NCBI RefSeq assembly: GCF_030384665.1 | Contig: NC_083673.1 | Span: forward strand, 691,501-755,500 | Length of the DNA: 64,000 bases | Reading direction: 5' to 3' | Origin: Lodderomyces elongisporus | Lineage: Eukaryota; Ascomycota; Pichiomycetes; Serinales; Debaryomycetaceae | Shown: positions 10,239-19,604 of the stretch, one piece after another | Layout: every line of letters starts with the position of its first letter | How positions within the stretch are numbered: position 1 is the stretch's first letter | Position numbers and translations under genes: made by a program | Notes under the pieces: generated by a model | Database searches by the model: none | What the model was told of the DNA's origin: nothing | What the model saw: only the letters and a program-made list of their open reading frames with translations

Positions 10239-11888
10239 TTATACACCTACAAATGCTGCCTCACAATCCAAATCATCAAATCCATCTGAGTCCGAATCTA
10301 AACTTGATTCTTGATCCGAATGTGATATATTGATTAAAAATTGTGATTTGCTTACATCTGCATCCTTTTGTTTTTGCTCCACCGCTTCAACACCATTCTC
10401 ATCAATAAAATAATCATACGTACTTGAGGTTGGCGTCAAGAGCAAAGCTTTTGGATCAACAGTATAGCTACTAATGATCTTACGAGTTGTTCCGTTTGTT
10501 TCCTTTGTTCCAATTGTTCCACTTGCTTCCTTTGTTTCCCCTGTTTCCTTTGTTCCATTTGTTCTACTTGTTTCCTTTGTTTCCCCTGCTTCCTTTGTTT
10601 CCTTTGTTTCCTTTGTTTCCTTTGTTTCCTTTGTTTCCTTAGTTTCTACAATTCCACATGTTTCACTAATTTTGTTTTCCTTATCCTTGTCATTTTCTTC
10701 CAGAAAACTTCTCCCCATGGCATCTTCCCCTCGTATATACTTGTAAGACTTTGTACTAATTAGCTCCTGAGTTCTTAAGGTATATTGGTGGTTTAACAAA
10801 CACTCAGATCTTTGAACACATTCTCCATCTTCTTCAAAGTCAGGACAATTCCAAATATGCATAAATGGACATTCTCTTCCTCTTTGGCACCAGCCGCCAA
10901 TAGCAAACGGTCTGAAAACCCAAACCTCACATGACGGGTCTTTAAAATGAGGAGGGGTACTATGCATGTATCGGCATCTTGTATTAGAACAATTGCCTTG
11001 CAAGAAATAACGACACATTGGAGTGTTGTGCTCATTGGGTCGATGTGACAATAAACACATTGAATTCCCTATACATTTGTCATTTAAAAAGTGCGGACAT
11101 ATCTTGATTTTCAGTTGGTCGTGAAAATAATTGCAACTGGCTCCACGTTGACAAATCCCTGTTCTTGTATAGTATCGACAATTTGGCTTCGATCTGGTTT
11201 TGATTTTACGGCTGCAAACTTTGTAATATCCACCTTGATGTTTTTTGTAAATGTCGTCGTTCCATTTAAGTTCCTCCATGCTTGATTGCGGTAGTGGAAA
11301 TAAAGGGTAAAGTATCTTGCCGCCCTCCATTACACTAAACTTGATGTTACTGATTTCTACACGATCACAATGATCATTTATTATACGGTTTTTAACAACT
11401 CTTGCCTCTGCATTTTCCTTCTCCGTATGTACCGTGTGCTCAGTATTCATATTGTACTCCTTTATTGCTATCTTTGCTTGTTGGCTTTGACATTGAACCA
11501 ATCTCCCTGCTTCCTGTTTGTAAACGCTCATGTTGTATAGTGACGTGCCCGTTGGGCTGTAAACAGTCATAAACTGTTGTGGAGATTCGGAAAAAGAGTC
11601 GCTCAGTTCATTCCCATTCGTTAAACCTGTAGGACTGGACACAATATGAGTGAGCGTGAGTTTTGCATTGGGAAAAGTAGTGTAGTGATTAAAGGAACGT
11701 CCTCGATGATGTGTCAGTTTAGCAATTCTGAAAGCGTTTAACTTTCTAGTCTGTTCTTTTTGTCTTATGCTAGTCTTCATTGCAGCAATTTCCTTGTACA
11801 ACTGCTTTATTTGGGCTGGCTCCTGCCGCTGGTGGGTAGGAGTCGTACCCTCAAGTATATTCATCGTTTGACTCATGTTATCTAACAC
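10239..11888 (-). CDS. Five-CCCH zinc finger protein (Lee1 / ZC3H3-like)
   Basis: The 549-residue protein carries five consecutive CCCH fingers between Cys237 and His367: CRYY..CNYFH, CPHF..CLLSH, CRYF..CRYMH, CEVW..CPFMH and CPDF..CLLNH. Such arrays bind RNA. The five-finger arrangement resembles human ZC3H3 and fission yeast Red5, which act in nuclear poly(A) RNA metabolism; the budding yeast counterpart Lee1 has no known function. The fourth finger is unusual, with 13 residues between its first two cysteines. Downstream, residues about 415-470 are a Thr-Lys-Glu repeat made by a 9-bp DNA unit, and the C-terminus is acidic (SDSDGFDDLD). No membrane or signal segment is seen. Confidence 0.8.
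   Translation of the reverse strand: MLDNMSQTMNILEGTTPTHQRQEPAQIKQLYKEIAAMKTSIRQKEQTRKLNAFRIAKLTHHRGRSFNHYTTFPNAKLTLTHIVSSPTGLTNGNELSDSFSESPQQFMTVYSPTGTSLYNMSVYKQEAGRLVQCQSQQAKIAIKEYNMNTEHTVHTEKENAEARVVKNRIINDHCDRVEISNIKFSVMEGGKILYPLFPLPQSSMEELKWNDDIYKKHQGGYYKVCSRKIKTRSKPNCRYYTRTGICQRGASCNYFHDQLKIKICPHFLNDKCIGNSMCLLSHRPNEHNTPMCRYFLQGNCSNTRCRYMHSTPPHFKDPSCEVWVFRPFAIGGWCQRGRECPFMHIWNCPDFEEDGECVQRSECLLNHQYTLRTQELISTKSYKYIRGEDAMGRSFLEENDKDKENKISETCGIVETKETKETKETKETKETKEAGETKETSRTNGTKETGETKEASGTIGTKETNGTTRKIISSYTVDPKALLLTPTSSTYDYFIDENGVEAVEQKQKDADVSKSQFLINISHSDQESSLDSDSDGFDDLDCEAAFVGV
10540..10650 (-). repeat. 9-bp repeat encoding Glu-Thr-Lys
   Basis: On the plus strand the unit reads TTTGTTTCC, repeated with substitutions through about 10490-10650 and perfectly for several copies near 10590-10640. 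Because 9 is divisible by 3, copy-number change keeps the CCCH gene in frame. Confidence 0.8.
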
Positions 11889-12327
11889 TGTGTTGAAATT
11901 TTACTTGATAGAAATGTGATGATATTATGCATACCTTTTTTATTTGTGTATGTCTTTTGAAACCTAAATCTTTCATTTAGCGGGAAACCAAATAAAATAA
12001 AATAAAACAAAATAAAAGAAAAGAAAAAAATAAAAAAAAGGTAACAGAGAGAGAACATTAATGATAATAAATGGAACAGAAGAAAAGAGCCAAAAGATTA
12101 ACAATAAAATTGAAGAGAACTAGAACAGCAAGAGTGAATCATTATCCTCTTGTTGTAAACCTGACGTACTTGTATCATATACTATCAAATCAGCTACTTA
12201 TAACAATACTACTATTACTGCTGCTACTGCTGCTATTATATCATTATTGTCATTATCATTTTTTATTATTGCTATCAATTTGTTGTTGCAATTAGCCTTA
12301 CCTAAGCAATTTAACATATCTAGAGTA
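11889..12327. other. Divergent intergenic: CCCH gene / RQT4
   Basis: This shared upstream region has AAAAT repeats near 11990-12045. Two plus-strand ATGs (12071 and 12247) open frames ahead of RQT4. The 12247 ATG is in frame with it and could add 27 hydrophobic residues, which I consider unlikely to be used. Confidence 0.5.
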
Positions 12328-13485
12328 ATGCTGAATAAGTCGAAAACTACATCTGAACTATTGAACAAAAACTCAAAGAAACCAATAGAGCATGGAGTGG
12401 CGAGAAAGAAGTTTACAGCGTTGCAGGATATTGAAACGGTTTTAAACGATCTTGAAGTCAAAGGTTCGCAAGAAGATAATGCGAATAGTAGTGGTGGAGT
12501 TCGTAGAGTCTGCAACTGTATGGCAAGGCGACATCCATTATTCGAAGTGGCCCCAAATTGCTTGAATTGTGGCAAAATCATTTGTGCAAAAGAGGGTTTG
12601 CAGCCATGTTCCTTTTGTGGGCTGGATATCATCCCATCAGAGGAAAAAGACGCCATTGTGAGATTGCTTAAGCAAGAAGAAAATGAGTTACGAAATCCAC
12701 TGTTACGTGCCGACAAACAAGTAAATGGTGCTAGTACTCCAAAGGCAAAGAAAAAGATTGTGGTGAAAATGAACCCAGGAGAAAAATTTTGGGAGGCGCA
12801 AGATCGTGCTTTCAAGTTGGCTGAAAAAGAGTTGAGCAACCGTGAAAAAAATCCTTTGGAGCAAGAAACTGAGTCAGAAATAACACCGGTTACATTTCCC
12901 GAGAGGTCAGATACATCAAGATTGTTGAGCAAAGACAGCAAAAGCATTGATGACGATTTGGTGCTGGCGCAAAAGAAATTGGAAACATTGCTTAGTTACC
13001 AAAATTCAAGCGAAGAAAGAACACGGATCATTGATAATGCCTCCGACTTTGTACAACCAACGCAATCTATATGGCTATCTCCTGAAGAGAGAGCTTTGAT
13101 GTTGAAGCGCCAACAAAGGCTTGCTAGAGAAGAAAAGAAGGAAGAAGATAGAACACGGCGCGGGGAAAAGCAAATGGAAATGATAATCAAGGATGGAAAA
13201 GTGAAAATGGTGGAACGATATAACCCGGTAAAAGAGGATATTTCTAAAGAAGAGCTTCGATTAGAAGAAGAGGTGAATATGGCCAGACGGAATCGAAAAA
13301 CCGGTGAGGAGCTGCTATGGGATTATGAAGCCGATAAAAAGAAATGGGTGAAACCCGTTTACTTTTCGGACAGAAATGAAAACGAAACAACGACTAATGC
13401 AGCCAGAGTGCCAGATAGCTCTAAACAGAGAGTTCAAACTACGCAGAATGTGGATTCAACTGAATTAATAGTTTCCTTGTTGTGA
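12328..13485 (+). CDS. RQT4: Rqt4 / TRIP4-type zinc finger, ribosome quality control trigger complex
   Basis: A 385-residue protein with the C2HC5 zinc finger of TRIP4 (ASC-1) at about 62-97: RVCNCMARRHPLFEVAPNC.. then CGKIIC.. and CSFCG. In yeast, Rqt4 works with the helicase Slh1 (Rqt2) and Cue3 to split collided, ubiquitinated ribosomes. After the finger comes a helical, charged region (PGEKFWEAQDRAFKLAEKE) and a conserved C-terminal part with LWDYEADKKKW. I chose the ATG at 12328 because the text before it is hydrophobic and unlike the family. Several CTG codons occur (e.g. VLAQKK), read as Ser in this clade. It is convergent with SLD2, 91 bp apart. Confidence 0.85.
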   Translation: MLNKSKTTSELLNKNSKKPIEHGVARKKFTALQDIETVLNDLEVKGSQEDNANSSGGVRRVCNCMARRHPLFEVAPNCLNCGKIICAKEGLQPCSFCGLDIIPSEEKDAIVRLLKQEENELRNPLLRADKQVNGASTPKAKKKIVVKMNPGEKFWEAQDRAFKLAEKELSNREKNPLEQETESEITPVTFPERSDTSRLLSKDSKSIDDDLVLAQKKLETLLSYQNSSEERTRIIDNASDFVQPTQSIWLSPEERALMLKRQQRLAREEKKEEDRTRRGEKQMEMIIKDGKVKMVERYNPVKEDISKEELRLEEEVNMARRNRKTGEELLWDYEADKKKWVKPVYFSDRNENETTTNAARVPDSSKQRVQTTQNVDSTELIVSLL

Positions 13486-13576
13486 AATTATTACAATCAT
13501 TATTGTAGTTATCATTAAAATCATTATTTAAGTCATGATTATAATCATTTTCGTTTGACCATTGTTACTATAATTA

Positions 13577-14818
13577 TCATCTCCTTCTCATACGCTGCTT
13601 AAACTTTCGCGATCTTGGATCATTAATCTTTAGACGCTTGTAATTTGCGGTAACTGGTTTTCGCGTTCTTTTTATTGGACTTTGTTGCACTCCATTGCCA
13701 TTATTTCCTCTATTCCTTTTCCCTTCTCCTTCTTTTTCATTGTCACTATCATCATCATCATCATCATCGTCGTCGTCGTCTTCACTTTCGGAGTTCATAT
13801 ATGCCATCAAGGACGTCCTTTCCTGTTCTTCCATCAGCTGTATCCTATCCTGTATGTTAACAGTATCTAACGTCTGTCCTTCGTTTTCTAATCTTGGTGC
13901 CATTTTGACTCTTCGTGTCAGTCTCTTTTGGGTCTTTTGTTTACGCATTCCACGGTTTTCAACAGAGATCGCTTCCCCTCCGTTTTCCTCTTTCTCTATC
14001 ATTCCATCATTAATCTCCATTTCAGCAGTATTAAACTCCGATGCAAGCTCAGGATCGGCATCTATACTTTCCAAAGAGGTCTTATAAACCTCTGTCAACT
14101 TTCTCATCATCCGCTGAGATTTTAATGGAGAAGGTGAAACCAGGAAATCTGGTAAAGGCATAATTCTGGAGAATGTAGGAGTTTGAGTTTTTTGCTTCAT
14201 ATAATTCGGAGTTTGTACGTCCATAACTGCAGCAAAATTTAATTTCCGGGCAGCTCCTAAAGGTGTAGCTTCGCTCTCCAAATTTGAATTTTTTCTCTGC
14301 GTTGAAGCAAATGGAGAGAACTTGTTTGCTTTGGTTGGAGTAACCAACAAGTCCAACCCAGATGACTGCGAAAATTGATCAGTTTTAATGGTGCCATTAT
14401 GAGCAGATTTTTCCGATTTCTGTTTCAAAGGTGAAGATTCGGGGGGAGTCAAGCTAAAATCAAAAATGGAGAGCACTCTTCCATTGGCTTGAGGAGTGGG
14501 ACCTAACTCCCCCTTTGGAGTGGGAGGAACCACGTCCGTGGTTTCAGATCTGTTTTTAGACACCAGCGGACTACTGTATGTATCAGACTTGTAAGTCTTT
14601 TCAGGCTTATATGATTTTTCACGTTTTTCCATTTTGACCGGCTTTCCAGTTTTGTATGACTTGTATAATGCATACAATTTCTTTATTTCTGGGATGCTGT
14701 TGACATCCTGTTTCAGCGGTAGCCTATCATTTTCAGCTTTGAATTTGTATTCCCAACTTTTAATCTCATGCTTTATCTCCTCAAGTTTCGAGCTCATAGG
14801 TTTACTGGTGGAGATCAT
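13577..14818 (-). CDS. SLD2: Sld2/Drc1 DNA replication initiation factor
   Basis: The 413-residue protein begins with the Sld2 N-terminal motif (EIKHEIKSWEYKFKAENDR..PEIKKLYALYKSYK, about 10-60), also found in metazoan RecQL4. Next comes GPTPQANGRVLSIFDF (near 107-122), a family hallmark around CDK sites. About a dozen S/TP dipeptides lie between 90 and 240, fitting CDK-dependent phosphorylation that lets Sld2 bind Dpb11 at origins in S phase. An Asp run (about 346-356) and a basic end (NYKRLKINDPRSRKFKQRMRRR in pieces) complete it. A MluI cell-cycle box 92 bp upstream of the start suggests G1/S transcription. Confidence 0.92.
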   Translation of the reverse strand: MISTSKPMSSKLEEIKHEIKSWEYKFKAENDRLPLKQDVNSIPEIKKLYALYKSYKTGKPVKMEKREKSYKPEKTYKSDTYSSPLVSKNRSETTDVVPPTPKGELGPTPQANGRVLSIFDFSLTPPESSPLKQKSEKSAHNGTIKTDQFSQSSGLDLLVTPTKANKFSPFASTQRKNSNLESEATPLGAARKLNFAAVMDVQTPNYMKQKTQTPTFSRIMPLPDFLVSPSPLKSQRMMRKLTEVYKTSLESIDADPELASEFNTAEMEINDGMIEKEENGGEAISVENRGMRKQKTQKRLTRRVKMAPRLENEGQTLDTVNIQDRIQLMEEQERTSLMAYMNSESEDDDDDDDDDDDSDNEKEGEGKRNRGNNGNGVQQSPIKRTRKPVTANYKRLKINDPRSRKFKQRMRRR

Positions 14819-15159
14819 TTGAGGTAGCTTAACAATTGACTTTTATAGTTTACACTATTTTTTTTATTCCATCCACTCACATAAGCCAACGGCTCACATT
14901 GAAATTGAAACGCGTATCATGAGGAAAAACGAGAAATCTTAAAGAGAAGCAAAGGCTAGACAACAGAAAAACAATAGAAAGGGGAAAGGAAAAGGAAAAA
15001 CAGATTAAATCTAGACGCGCGTCGATTCCATTTCTTTAAAGTCACACAGACTTGAGAGCGATATCAATATTGACATGAAAGAAAATTTTGTGAATATGTA
15101 AATATATATATATATATATTTATTTATGAATATACACATATATCGATTGCACAATCTAT
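14819..15159. other. Intergenic: SLD2 upstream region and ATP25 3' side
   Basis: It contains the ACGCGT site (14910-14915), the palindrome GACGCGCGTC at 15014-15023, and a (TA)n run near 15102-15120. No gene is seen. Confidence 0.55.
14910..14915. promoter_or_regulatory. MCB (ACGCGT) in SLD2 promoter
   Basis: An exact ACGCGT, the MBF binding core, lies 92 bp upstream of the SLD2 start codon. The related palindrome GACGCGCGTC is 100 bp further out. DNA replication genes in yeasts are commonly MBF targets; occupancy here is inferred. Confidence 0.6.
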
Positions 15160-17058
15160 TTACAAATTACTGCTTGCAAAGTTTTGGGCATTACGAAAAA
15201 TCAGATCCCCAGGATATGCCTCGTCAAGAAGTAAAAGTGCTGTTTTCAAAGCGAGTCTTTGATTATTATCTTCAAATTGTTTTCCATTTTTTTCAAATTC
15301 GGAAATGAAACATACCCCGTCATCAACTCTGTGCCAATACGTGCTCAATAACTCCTTCAATGCCGTCTTATCATTCACCATGACTAGTAACACTAAGGTT
15401 TTGACAAAGTAATTAATGAAATCCGAGGGACTTTGTAAAGACTGTGTTATTGCTCTCCACTCTTTCCAAAAATACACCCAGTTTCGAGATTGCGCATAGG
15501 TAAAAAGCATTTGCTCTCTCAACCAGAGAGGCATCTTTCCTCGCTTGTCATAATTGACACTGCGTAATAACTCTCTAACATCACGAGCTCCTTGAGTGTT
15601 TTCAATGATTCTTGTGTCAAGACTATTGGTAGCCACGCTAGCATTGGCAGTGGTGTTACCAGCTGGGGTATTAGCAATAGAAGCCACAGATCCACCAACG
15701 CGCAAAGTCTGGCCCTTTGATTCAATGATACTGTTAACATGAGCAGCAGTTATGGGGCACACTTTATTGGTTGTTAATGCCCACAAGAGGACCTGGAATT
15801 TGTCTATGGCAAACAAATGAATATCATCTGTTGCAAACATAGCAACTTTTCCTATAAAATCTGATAATAAATTCAATTTCGTAGATGAGTCAATACTCGT
15901 GACGGGAGTATCAATCAACAATTCAAGGTACTTGATCACGTCTTGTACAATCTCCAGATTCCAATCATCAGATTGCGAAATAATATTCACAGCAGAGTAC
16001 TTGTCTAGAAGCGTAGATGTCACATCTTCAAGAGAGGTTGTGGTTGGCGACTTCAAATGTAATAGCTTGTAAAATAAAAATTTCCGATTGAAGTCGTCAA
16101 TGGTGTTCCCGCTAAATTCTTTGTCAAATCGTGCTTTGTATACATCTGCAGACGCATCACCATGCTCTTGTAAAAAGTCATTGTAAACTGAGTCTAGAGT
16201 AGTGCTTTTACTCTGTTGTTGTGGTGATGATGGTGATGATGATGATGTTGTTGTTGTTGTAGTTGTTGTTTTTGTTTTTTTTGTTGTTGATGATGTGTGA
16301 AACTCTCTTCGGAGTCCGTAGAATATACTGCTTTGGTCTAACTTCTCATTTTGACTCAGATACTGATTGTATGGTGTATAAGGGTTACCGTTACTATCAT
16401 CATTGAATTTGATACTCTCATCGTACATCAGCTCTAAATCAAGAGCCTCGCGGCGCTCAGGGCTCATCATGTGCACAATGACACCATCTGGAAGCTCGCA
16501 TCTCACCCAAGTATTGGGGTTAATACCGAACTCATTGTGGGTGGCAGGTGGTCCTTGTCGAGCTCTCTTTGCCAATCTTCTACGTTCCACGGCACTCATT
16601 GAATTGGTTACCATCCCCTCAATGGCGCATTGGAATCCCCAATCGTGTTTTATGTGCTGCTTCAAATCATATGAGGCCTTGTATATATGCTTTTCAGATT
16701 TCCCTGACGCGATAACCACGATTTTCTCTTCGCTTTGTCTGTCCAAACTTTTTGGATGATCTGTTGGAAGTAATGCAAGGTCTATTACTTTCACACCGGA
16801 AAGACCATATTTCGCCACCAATAGTGTTAACAAGTCTTTAACTTTATTAGGTAAATTTTCAGGCAAATCTTCAAACAGAGGCTCATCAATTTGCTCTGGC
16901 TGAGAAGTATTTTCCGAACGCATATACCATGGGATCGAGTCGTCATTCTGCTGCTTGTTATGAAACCTCAAGGTTGTGCTAAAATATCTCAGTCCGAACC
17001 TCGCTGCGAGGTAACTGCTCCTTTCAAGCGTCTTGGTCAATAATGCTTTTGAAGCCAT
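15160..17058 (-). CDS. ATP25: Atp25, mitochondrial OLI1/ATP9 mRNA stability and Atp9 assembly factor
   Basis: A 632-residue mitochondrial protein. The first ~30 residues are basic and hydroxylated with few acids (RSSYLAARFGLRYFSTTLRF), a matrix-targeting sequence. Residues about 65-190 form a ribosome-silencing-factor (RsfS-like) domain, with VKVIDLALLPTDHP, GKSEKHIYKASYDLKQHIKHDWG and NTWVRCELPDGVIVHMMSPERREALDLELMY. In S. cerevisiae the precursor is cleaved: the N-terminal part helps Atp9 ring assembly and the C-terminal part stabilises its mRNA. A Thr/Ser/Gln-rich linker (about 258-290) fits such a boundary. It is divergent from UTP11. Confidence 0.9.
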   Translation of the reverse strand: MASKALLTKTLERSSYLAARFGLRYFSTTLRFHNKQQNDDSIPWYMRSENTSQPEQIDEPLFEDLPENLPNKVKDLLTLLVAKYGLSGVKVIDLALLPTDHPKSLDRQSEEKIVVIASGKSEKHIYKASYDLKQHIKHDWGFQCAIEGMVTNSMSAVERRRLAKRARQGPPATHNEFGINPNTWVRCELPDGVIVHMMSPERREALDLELMYDESIKFNDDSNGNPYTPYNQYLSQNEKLDQSSIFYGLRREFHTSSTTKKTKTTTTTTTTSSSSPSSPQQQSKSTTLDSVYNDFLQEHGDASADVYKARFDKEFSGNTIDDFNRKFLFYKLLHLKSPTTTSLEDVTSTLLDKYSAVNIISQSDDWNLEIVQDVIKYLELLIDTPVTSIDSSTKLNLLSDFIGKVAMFATDDIHLFAIDKFQVLLWALTTNKVCPITAAHVNSIIESKGQTLRVGGSVASIANTPAGNTTANASVATNSLDTRIIENTQGARDVRELLRSVNYDKRGKMPLWLREQMLFTYAQSRNWVYFWKEWRAITQSLQSPSDFINYFVKTLVLLVMVNDKTALKELLSTYWHRVDDGVCFISEFEKNGKQFEDNNQRLALKTALLLLDEAYPGDLIFRNAQNFASSNL

Positions 17059-17490
17059 TAGTACGTATTGATTGGTTTATGATTTTTTGAACACTTCTTT
17101 TTTGATATCCGTAGCTTCCTTGACTTCTTCAACTTCCTTAACTTCTTAAATTCTTTCTTTGCTTATTCGGTCGTTTTCTTTTTCTAATTGATTTGCTTCT
17201 TTTCTCTAAAATATGAAGAAAAAAAAAAGTTAATAAATTGAATAATGATTAGATAGAATAGAAAAACTGGTAAAGCGAAAAATTATTCTCAAATAAACCA
17301 CTAGGAATTTCTTAAGAGCGCTATTTTAGTTTTGTAATTTTTCAAAGACACTTGGAAGAGCGCAATTTTTCTGTTCTCACGCCAAAAGTTTTAATCCTCT
17401 CCTCATCTCAAATTTTACTACATTCACCCTTGAATATATATTGACATACAAAGAAGAAAAAGAAAGAAAAAAGAAAAGAACAAGCATATA
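17059..17490. other. Divergent promoter region ATP25 / UTP11
   Basis: 432 bp lie between the two start codons. An RRPE-like AATTTTTCA is at 17337-17345 and a near-PAC CTCATCTC (one mismatch) is near 17402-17409. Both fit a ribosome-biogenesis promoter for UTP11 but are weak evidence alone. Confidence 0.4.
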
Positions 17491-18234
17491 ATGGCAAGAT
17501 TAGTTCATAACGTACAGAAAAAGCAACATAGAGAGAGGGGGCAGAAGGATAGTAGAGCCAGGTATGGTTTGCTTGAGAAGAAGAAAGATTACAGACTAAG
17601 AGCTGCGGATTACCACAAGAAGCAAGCTGCTCTTAAGGCTTTAAAGGAGAGGGCTAAACAACATAATCCAGATGAATACTACCATGCCATGACAAGGCGG
17701 CGTACCGATGATAAGGGGATTTTGATAGCCGATAGAGGTAATGAAGTTTTGAGTGTGGACCAAGTCAAGTTGTTAAAGACTCAAGATGTCAACTATGTGC
17801 GAACCATGCGTTTAAACGAATTGAACAAAATTCAGAGGCAGCAAGATGGAAAACTTTTCCAAGGATCTGGGAAGCATACTGTTTTTGTTGACTCTGAAAA
17901 AGAACGTCAACTGTTTACCCCAGAAGCGTATTTCGGCACTGATAGCTCTTTAGTTGACAATAGGGAAAACCGTCTTCGAAATGAACAGCTTTACTCAAAT
18001 ACAACTTTGGTCGACTCACTGCTGCTCACCCCCAAGGCCAAGGATAAAGCCGATGAGAAGAAACTCAAACAATACAAGTCGTTACAGAGAAGTATAGCAA
18101 AAGAAAAACAACTACGTGAAGTTGAAACTATTATGAACCAAAATTTGGAAAAGATGAAGAATGGAAATAAAAAGAAAATTGTTGACAATAATGGCAAAGT
18201 GCATTTCAAATGGAAGAATCAACGGAAAAGGTGA
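17491..18234 (+). CDS. UTP11: U3 snoRNP / SSU processome protein Utp11
   Basis: The 247 residues match the length of yeast Utp11 (about 250). The N-terminus MARLVHNVQKKQHRERGQ and the block GLLEKKKDYRLRAADYHKKQ are diagnostic, followed by HNPDEYYHAMTRRRTDDKG. The protein is highly basic and helical with a Lys-rich end (HFKWKNQRKR). Utp11 is a nucleolar component of the small-subunit processome needed for 18S rRNA maturation. Two adjacent CTG codons near residues 176-177 would be Ser in this clade. Its stop codon is only 17 bp from the KTI12 stop on the opposite strand. Confidence 0.95.
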   Translation: MARLVHNVQKKQHRERGQKDSRARYGLLEKKKDYRLRAADYHKKQAALKALKERAKQHNPDEYYHAMTRRRTDDKGILIADRGNEVLSVDQVKLLKTQDVNYVRTMRLNELNKIQRQQDGKLFQGSGKHTVFVDSEKERQLFTPEAYFGTDSSLVDNRENRLRNEQLYSNTTLVDSLLLTPKAKDKADEKKLKQYKSLQRSIAKEKQLREVETIMNQNLEKMKNGNKKKIVDNNGKVHFKWKNQRKR

Positions 18235-18251
18235 GCTTGTTGATAAGTAAC

Positions 18252-19124
18252 TCACCCCTCGTTATCCAAGCTTTTATTTAAGTAGTCTACGAATAAAGGC
18301 ACTATACGATCTTTTTCAACGGATCTCATTCTGTTCAAGTTAATGAAGGATCGTCTTATCCTTTGAAGCTGAGCAGTACTCACTGTTCCAGATGGTATGT
18401 AGACCTGTAAATCTTTAGTTATTTGAACATTGCCAGCAGTTAGTTCCTGTTGTTGAAGAACCAATGTAATGACATCGTGGGTCTTTTTGTCCAAATCTTG
18501 TAAAAAGGAATTGTTAGAAGTAGGCTGTGCAGTTGTTGCCGCATTTGGAACAGGAGCTTTCTTCAACACCAAGGCTTCCCACATCTCTTCAATCGGTAGT
18601 TTTTCATCCATATGTGACAATATTTCAAACAATGGCGAATCCCATTTTGTATCGCGATTTGGCTCTTCGTATCTCTGCTCGAGCTGTTTAATCACTTCAG
18701 AATTCCAATATTTGGCTTCTTGACTCGTCATATTTGCTTCATTCCACTCTAAACACTTTTCAATAGGCGCAACAATATGTACCACACAGTGTGGAGTCGC
18801 CATGCCTTTCGACTCACAATATAGTTGGTACCTAAACCCTTTAATGTATGCCATGCTATCCAAAATCACGATATTATTCTTTGCCAAGTCTCTCTTCACC
18901 GCCGAGATTTGAGAACCTCTTGCTAATTTTTCACGATTAGAGTCCTGGTAAACATCGTGACTGATTCCGAGAGACTCATCGGAATGATAAGTTACTCTAT
19001 AATTGGATCCAGGCTGTGAATTTTCCTTTGCTTGTGCAATCTTTGCTTCCAATTCAGACTGAAGTCTTTTTGCCCATAGCGTCTTGCCGGAACAGGGGAA
19101 CCCTGTAAATATCACCAATGGCAT
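18252..19124 (-). CDS. KTI12: Kti12, Elongator regulatory ATPase
   Basis: A 290-residue protein starting MPLVIFTGFPCSGKTLWAKRL, a P-loop at residues 8-15 near the extreme N-terminus as in Kti12 and PSTK kinases. Kti12 binds tRNA and Elongator and is required for mcm5/ncm5 modification of wobble uridines. Further matches are VILDSMAYIKGFRYQLYCESK (about 85-105) and the C-terminal tRNA-binding half ending RIRRSFINLNRMR..DRIVPLFVDYLN. Together with NCS2 at 27.8 kb the window carries parts of both branches of mcm5s2U synthesis; the proximity need not be functional. Confidence 0.95.
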   Translation of the reverse strand: MPLVIFTGFPCSGKTLWAKRLQSELEAKIAQAKENSQPGSNYRVTYHSDESLGISHDVYQDSNREKLARGSQISAVKRDLAKNNIVILDSMAYIKGFRYQLYCESKGMATPHCVVHIVAPIEKCLEWNEANMTSQEAKYWNSEVIKQLEQRYEEPNRDTKWDSPLFEILSHMDEKLPIEEMWEALVLKKAPVPNAATTAQPTSNNSFLQDLDKKTHDVITLVLQQQELTAGNVQITKDLQVYIPSGTVSTAQLQRIRRSFINLNRMRSVEKDRIVPLFVDYLNKSLDNEG

Positions 19125-19604
19125 TGTAAATAAATCAAAAAAAAAGGGGGGGAGGTATTAGCTTCTAACTCAATGCAGGTTAACGATAGGGTTATTTAGT
19201 TGCTTATTGTTTTCGTTCTTTTTAGATTTTGGAAGGGAAATAATTTGATTAGAAGCATCGTATTTTAAAGTAGATGTATTTTTCTCTTTTTTTTACAAGG
19301 TAAAAAATACCAACTGAAAATAAAAATGAAAAATACCAACTGAAAATGAAAATGGAACTTAGATCTACATTTCCGCAACTATTCTTTGTTTCTCATCTTT
19401 ACAGAACTTTTCATTTTTGCAACAATTTTGCATTCTCCCTCCTGGTCACTTAACTCATTCGTCAATAGAGTTGCATACATAATTACACGTAGTTCCAGAG
19501 CAAAGTTACACACCAATTTCAAAACTAAAACCTTTTCAAAAATCTTTTTTAAAACCTCCACCCAACACATAAAGAAAAAAAAAGGTTTAGATCCACACTT
19601 CAAA
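19125..19604. other. Divergent promoter region KTI12 / MTG1
   Basis: It holds a 26-bp tandem duplication (19302-19353) and an open frame from 19386 that runs in frame into MTG1 (see that entry). No separate gene is seen. Confidence 0.5.
19302..19353. repeat. Two tandem copies of a 26-bp unit
   Basis: The core AATACCAACTGAAAAT occurs twice with a 26-bp period, differing by one or two bases, in the KTI12/MTG1 promoter region. Confidence 0.8.

Noticed and set aside
12247..12327. Upstream in-frame start for RQT4
   Set aside because: It would add a hydrophobic stretch unlike the family; the internal ATG at 12328 gives a normal hydrophilic N-terminus.
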